Below, one piece after another: positions 33,493-38,684 of a stretch of 38,684 nt of DNA (positions are counted from its first letter, which is position 1; each line of letters starts with the position of its first letter). The notes under the pieces are model-generated. The model worked only from the letters and a program-made list of their open reading frames with translations, did not search any database and had not been told where the DNA came from. Source of the stretch: Oppiella nova (Eukaryota > Arthropoda > Arachnida > Sarcoptiformes > Oppiidae); assembly GCA_905397405.1 (NCBI GenBank), contig CAJPVJ010000118.1:1-38684 (forward strand). The letters run 5' to 3'. The position numbers and the translations under genes are program-made.

Positions 33493-35847
33493 TCAGTTCT
33501 TCTGACTCTGTCTTTCATTTAAATCCTTTTGAATCACTTCGAGGACATGGAGTGCCGCCACAGGAATACGAGTTCCTATAATCACACAAAACATTAACTT
33601 AATGTTTATGAATAGTATTAATATAATAAATGGCAAACCGGGGCCAAAAATAGCAGCGGCGCCCTTGTCGTAGAGAAATTGGTAGTCCTGTGGAGGTATG
33701 ACCCCTCCGACCACTATTTTTATTTCCCTTTTAATAAGATATTCATTATTGAATAAACTGCTGAAACAACTATAGGACGAGTCTTACGGTCGGCCCATCT
33801 TTGTGAGCGCCTCTGAAAGCATAGGAACGAGCGTTCGGTGTCCGGCCGCCTGACTGCTGACCCCAACGCAGTGAACGTCCGCATCAATCGCCTGTTGAGC
33901 CACTTCTTCGGGTGTTTGAAAGAGTGGTCCCAAATCGACATCAAAGCCGACATCAGCGAAGCCGGTGGCGATCACTTTGGCGCCCCTGTCGTGGCCGTCC
34001 TGACCCATCTTTGCCACCAGAATGCGAGGCCGTCTTCCCTCAAACTCTTCGAATTCCTTGATTTTTCTCTGAATTGCTTTCAATTCGTCTAATTGACTGT
34101 AAGCTGAAAAGTAAGCGCCGCTCACGAGTCGGTCTGCGGCCACATATCTGCCAAAAGCCTTTTCCATTGCCATTGATATCTCTCCTAAAGTCGCCCTACT
34201 TTTGGCGCATTCAATAGCTTTGGCTAAAACATTGCCATCACTTTCTGAAGCATTTGTCAATTCTTGCAAACACTGATTGACTCGATTTGAATCACGAGTT
34301 GCTTTGATTTGATTAATCTTAGAGATCTGTGTCTCGCGAACCACTTTGTTGTCGACCACAAGTACTTCGACCGGATCCTCCTTTTCGAGCCGATACTTAT
34401 TGACGCCAACAATCACTTCTTTGCCGGAATCAATGGCCGCCTGTTTCTGTGCCGCGCACTCCTCTATCTTTAATTTAGGCATTCCTTCGGCAACCGCTTT
34501 AGCCATCCCTCCCAAGGCCTCGACCTCATCGATAAGCTTCAGCGCCTCCCTATACATCTCATCGGTGAGCGCTTCCATCATATAAGAGCCGCCCCACGGG
34601 TCGATCACTCGAGGGATTCCCGTCTCTTCCTGGATAATAATCTGAGTATTTCTGGCAATTCTTGCGCTGAATCGCGAGGGAAGAGCCAACGCCTCATCGA
34701 ATGCGTTCGTATGCAGCGATTGAGTGCCACCGAAGACAGCAGCCATGGCTTCGACAGTCGTGCGGACGATGTTGTTGTACGGGTCCTGTTCTGTCTGAGA
34801 CCAGCCAGAGGTCTGGCAGTGAGTCCTTAACATACATGACTTGATGTCTTTGGGATTGAAGTGCTTTGTGATGAGATGAGCCCATAGTCTGCGAGCGGCT
34901 CTCATTTTGGCGATTTCCAGATAAAAGTTCATTCCTATGCCCCAAAAGAAGGACAGTCGCGGCGCAAACTCATCGATAGTAAGACCCGCTTTAATACCCG
35001 TCCGACAGTACTCTATGCCATCGGCTATAGTGAAGGCCAGTTCGATGACAGGCGTAGCGCCGGCCTCTTGCATATGATAACCGGATATTGAAATTGTGTT
35101 AAATTTGGGCATATTTTTCGAGACATAGGCGAAGATATCGCCGATTATTCGCATCGAATGGTGCGGCGGATAGATGTATGTGTTCCGCACCATAAACTCC
35201 TTGAGGATATCGTTCTGAATGGTTCCGGACAACAGCTTCTGTTGAACGCCCGCCTCCTCTGCGGCCACGATATAGAAGGCCATCACAGGAATCACCGCTC
35301 CGTTCATTGTCATCGAGACCGACATTTTGCTCAAATCGATGCCATCGAACAGCGCCTTCATGTCATCCACGGAATCGATGGCCACTCCGGCCATTCCCAC
35401 GTCTCCCTGGACTCGCACGTCGTCGCTGTCATACCCCCTATGAGTGGCCAAATCAAAGGCGACGGACAGTCCCTGTTGTCCTGCTTTTATGTTTTCTCTG
35501 TAAAACTTATTGCTTTCCTCAACAGTACTGAATCCCGCGTATTGTCTGATAGTCCACGGCTTCTGGGCATACATTGTCGGGTACGGCCCGCGGGTGAACG
35601 GGTACTGCCCCGGGATCTCCCCCTTCGCCCACTCGTCCACATCGTCCGCCAAATACATGGGCAGCACTTCGATGCCATCGTTCGTCCTGTGGATCAACTC
35701 ATCGCTACTCTTGCCTTTCATCTGCTTTTGTGCCAATGATTTCCACTCGTCTTTCAGTGTCGTTGACGACAATGGACGCCATCCGGTGCCGCAGCTGTAT
35801 CTGTGGACCAGTTGTCCCAAACTCTGTCCAAACTTCCGTCCAATCAT
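33493..35847 (-). CDS. MMUT: Methylmalonyl-CoA mutase, mitochondrial
   Basis: Adenosylcobalamin enzyme converting L-methylmalonyl-CoA to succinyl-CoA in propionate breakdown. Exons are 35847-33788, 33727-33639 and 33575-33493, with phases matching, giving 743 residues (human 750). The N-terminus is basic with a predicted mitochondrial presequence. The substrate barrel starts with [20 protein letters not shown] and includes [25 protein letters not shown] and [19 protein letters not shown]. The B12 domain has the cobalt-ligand motif DGHDRGAKV (DxHxxG; around residues 615-625) and [10 protein letters not shown], then [12 protein letters not shown] and [10 protein letters not shown] across the last two splice junctions. 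It looks intact. Divergent from the coiled-coil gene to the right. Confidence 0.97.
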
Positions 35848-36526
35848 TTGTTCAGCAATTTATGGCTTTTACTGCTATTTTGATGTCAGATATGAGTGAA
35901 ACTGTTGACAACTTTCTCAACAAAAGTCTTAAACAAGTGAAGGAAGTGTTGATTAAGTCATGGACTCATTGAACGCATAACTGATTGCAATGCAAATCAA
36001 ATGAATGACTCATTCGTGGCTTAAATGCTCTGCGAATTGAATATATTTTTATGATTTTTGTGAAAAACAACTAAAAATCAAATAAAATCCAAAGTCTTAA
36101 GCAATACCTGTAGTGACGTCACAATCTATGGCACAATCCCTGGGATTGGTTGCCGTGAGTCACGTGACTGAACCATAAACTCAAAAATAGATGCTTTTGT
36201 TACAGACGTCAACACAAATGAAAGCCTAAGTTATGTAACACTCGAACACAGACTGAGTTGTGGTGTGTTTGGCGTCAACTGTATGTCTGAATGGAAAGCA
36301 TTTGTGCGCTAAATGTGTGTCAAAACAATACAGTTGTGTATATTTGGTATGAAATGCAAAACAGAAAGCAATGACTGAATGAATGAATGAATGAACGACT
36401 GATTGAGTGTTTGAGTGAATGTCTCCCATAATAGCACTCAATATAACAGTTTTATGTTTACAAACATTTGCAACACTTTTAGTATTTATTTCTATTTATT
36501 AATCATTTGATAAAAATCTATATTTA
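35848..36526. promoter_or_regulatory. Divergent promoter region, MUT (-) / coiled-coil gene (+)
   Basis: 679 bp separate the two start codons. The centre is less AT-rich than other gaps. It contains a perfect CRE, an E-box palindrome and an inverted CCAAT-like attggt (36145-36150), all within about 60 bp. A short tgaa microsatellite lies at about 36374-36396. Confidence 0.55.
36113..36169. promoter_or_regulatory. CRE palindrome plus 12-bp E-box palindrome
   Basis: GTGACGTCAC at 36113-36122 is a 10-bp perfect palindrome around the CREB/ATF core TGACGTCA. AGTCACGTGACT at 36158-36169 is a 12-bp perfect palindrome around CACGTG, the type bound by USF/MITF/TFE bHLH factors. An attggt (CCAAT on the minus strand) lies between. 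Binding is inferred from motif identity only. Confidence 0.6.
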
Positions 36527-38684
36527 ATGGAAATCCTCAGCAATGAAGACATGAATGACATGAAAGACTTGAATATCTATGACATGAACGACTCGAGTGT
36601 AGTGAATGTGTCTTTGAACGAGTCTTCAGTCGTCCAATTGAACCAAACTCTACGACAACGCGAGACTCTGATCCGGAGGTTGAGTGAGAAACTCGAGACC
36701 ACTCTCAAGAGTCGCGACCACATCTCGCAGACCGCCGAATGCATGGCGAAACAGATCCAAGAGCTCAGGGATCAGCTCAAGTCCATGTCCACATCACTGC
36801 TGCACAGAGCAGTTGATGGACAGACAGCCACTCTCGTGGACTTCGAGTGCCAAACCGAATGGACTGAAGACAACTCCATGGAAGAGCCGCGAAGACTCAG
36901 CCAATCGATGATATCTGTGGACACGGTTCCCGCCGCTCTCAAGACNGTTGATGGACAGACAGCCACTCTCGTGGACTTCGAGTGCCAAACCGAATGGACT
37001 GAAGACAACTCCATGGAAGAGCCGCGAAGACTCAGCCAATCGATGATATCTGTGGACACGGTTCCCGCCGCTCTCAAGACATTGAGTTCTGTCAATGACA
37101 CCACTTTTATGTGCGATAACTCACTGCAAATGGACATTGATTTGCATCTGAAGTGCAAACAAGACTTAGAGAGACTTGAGTACAATCTGATGGTTGAGTT
37201 CAATGAACGCGAGAAACGCATTGAATCCACTCTTGAGGAACAAGTGAATCAATTGCAGCAACAGATGGTAAGCGATCGCCACTCATATCTGGACACCAAT
37301 AAGAGATTGGATGCAGAAATCGATCGCTTGAAGTCATATATCACTGAATTAGAAGACAAACAAAGGTTACGGAAAAGCAGTGAAGAGAAAGGTCTCGCCG
37401 ATCACGACATCGAAAGGTATAAATCGGTGCGAAATGAGTCTTCCTCTCCATTATCACCGAATTCGCCATTTCTTCAAAACGATTTGCACTCGACATCCCG
37501 TTCACCGATCTTTCAAACTCTTCAGAAGTATGTCTTTTTAATCTTTTGTATCCAACTTTGGGTCTTACCGTAACTGTCACTTGAATTGTAATCACATTTT
37601 ACTTGATCTTTCATTTCCTCACCATTTGTTCCCTTTATTTCCCACTTTAAGTCACAATCGATTGATTTTCACGTTTTATTTTCCATTAAATTATGTTTGA
37701 TTTGAATTATTTTATGATTTAATTTGGTCCCGAAGTTGTAATAATTGGTCTCACAGTCATCCACCATATAGTGCACCGACACATGAGTCCGAGATTGAGA
37801 ACATTGAGTGAGTCTTATTTTGGCCGCAATTTTGTGCTATTTATCACTTGTTTTAAGTGATAATGTGTTTTGAATGTTGACTGCGTTTGGTTTGCCTGTG
37901 CATGAGATTGATTACATAAATATGATAATAGTTTTGGCGTAGAGTATCATAGTTTGGGCTTTAAATGGTGTCAGTTTTCATTGCTTTTAAAAATCAGTTT
38001 TAAAAGCGAAAAACTATAACATTATTTGCTTTGATAGATATGTGGCACAAACGCCTGTCGAGAACTCCAGACTTCTTCATGTGTTATCAGATTTAGTAAA
38101 GACTTTCATTGATACCGAACACGACATCCAAAAGCATTTAATAGATATGGGAATTGAGAACAAAGTGACAAATAAAGAGGAATTACTGCAGAGTTTTGTT
38201 TCCCTTAATGAAGACATCAATGAAAGACTTGAGGAAACGAATGAGTTGTGCGAAGACGGACCAGATTTGACGCCCCATTCAAATGCAATCTATTATACGC
38301 CTCCTTCGGGTCATAATAATGAGGTTGAGATGGAGGAGGACGTAGTTTTAGGCGCCAGTAGACGACTCCGCACTGCTGTCGACCGGATCCTGAAGTTGTT
38401 GAGTGAGATCGTGTCCACACAACACGAACATGACTTCAGTTCTGTGGCCAAGAAGAATGAGGAACTCCTGTCAGAACTGAACGAAGAGTGTGTCCGACGC
38501 AACAAATTGACGGCACAGTTGTTGCAAATCGAGGATCGCGTGAAATCTCTTGAGAAAGAGAAGACATCCCTTTCTGACAAACTTATTGATTACAACGAAA
38601 TGAAGAGACAATTGGAGACAACGAGGGCTAAGATGAATGAGTATGAGTTGGAACGCGACAAATGGCTTAATGACAACAAACGTC
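36527..38684 (+). CDS. Large coiled-coil protein, 5' part (possibly AKAP9/pericentrin-like)
   Basis: Exons 36527-37527, 37757-37807 and 38038 to the right edge, with in-phase GT-AG junctions (CAG-AA|T, GA|A). The visible product starts MEILSNEDMNDMKDL. It has heptad-rich segments (QLNQTLRQRETLIRRLSEKL, then EEQVNQLQQQM), a Ser/Pro-rich break, and RRLRTAVDRILKLLSEIV, and then continues as coiled coil off the window. The layout and the RLRxAVDRxLKLL-type motif recall centrosomal AKAP9/pericentrin proteins, but I cannot confirm this and other long coiled-coil proteins remain possible. A single N at 36946 sits between two identical 134-bp copies, adding 45 codons that are probably not real. Confidence 0.6.
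36812..37080. repeat. Exact 134-bp duplication flanking a single N
   Basis: The segment starting gttgatggacagacagccac is present at 36812-36945 and at 36947-37080, with an N at 36946. Both copies are coding and identical. The insertion of 135 bases keeps the frame by chance. It is most simply two overlapping contig ends joined by a placeholder. Confidence 0.9.

Noticed and set aside
35158-35739. Long plus-strand open frame opposite MUT.
   Set aside because: It is the antisense shadow of a highly conserved coding exon with biased codon use.
36374-36396. tgaa microsatellite (about five units) in the MUT divergent promoter.
   Set aside because: Short and common; no reason to assign a role.

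Overview
This window is eukaryotic nuclear DNA, most likely from an arthropod and plausibly a mite. Genes are compact and split by short GT-AG introns, mostly 45-80 bp. Intergenic DNA is very AT-rich. The conserved proteins are animal-type, and there is an arthropod-style secreted CUB protein and an insect-type defensin-like peptide. The species assignment is inference.

Layout from left to right (strand in brackets): TP53RK/Bud32 kinase, cut by the window edge (-); Gemin5 (+); secreted CUB-domain protein (+); OSCP1 (+); SFT2-domain Golgi protein (+); a two-exon 99-residue defensin-like peptide (-); SNX13, locally scrambled (-); DDX49 (-); CCZ1 (+); a secreted protein made of three tandem NPC1 N-terminal sterol-binding domains (-); MECR (-); COX17 (+); EIF3G (-); kinesin-1 heavy chain (+); methylmalonyl-CoA mutase (-); a large coiled-coil protein cut by the right edge (+). 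No tRNA, rRNA or CRISPR was seen.

Most genes are unrelated housekeeping genes packed together, often as head-to-head pairs with short shared promoters: TP53RK/Gemin5, DDX49/CCZ1, MECR/COX17, EIF3G/kinesin and MUT/coiled-coil. The MECR/COX17 pair joins two mitochondrial respiratory-chain functions. The MUT/coiled-coil promoter holds a perfect CRE and a 12-bp E-box palindrome.

The two most unusual items are secreted products. One is the triple NPC1-NTD protein, which has no membrane part and has convertase-like basic sites between its domains. The other is the defensin-like peptide, whose last five cysteines have exactly insect-defensin spacing.

The window also carries assembly scars. Two single Ns are each flanked by exact duplicates of about 133 bp. 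Several other exact tandem duplications have 127-128 bp lengths or periods, as expected from unmerged contig overlaps in a k=127 assembly. SNX13 is the gene most damaged by these. A foldback (MITE-like) element sits in a kinesin intron.
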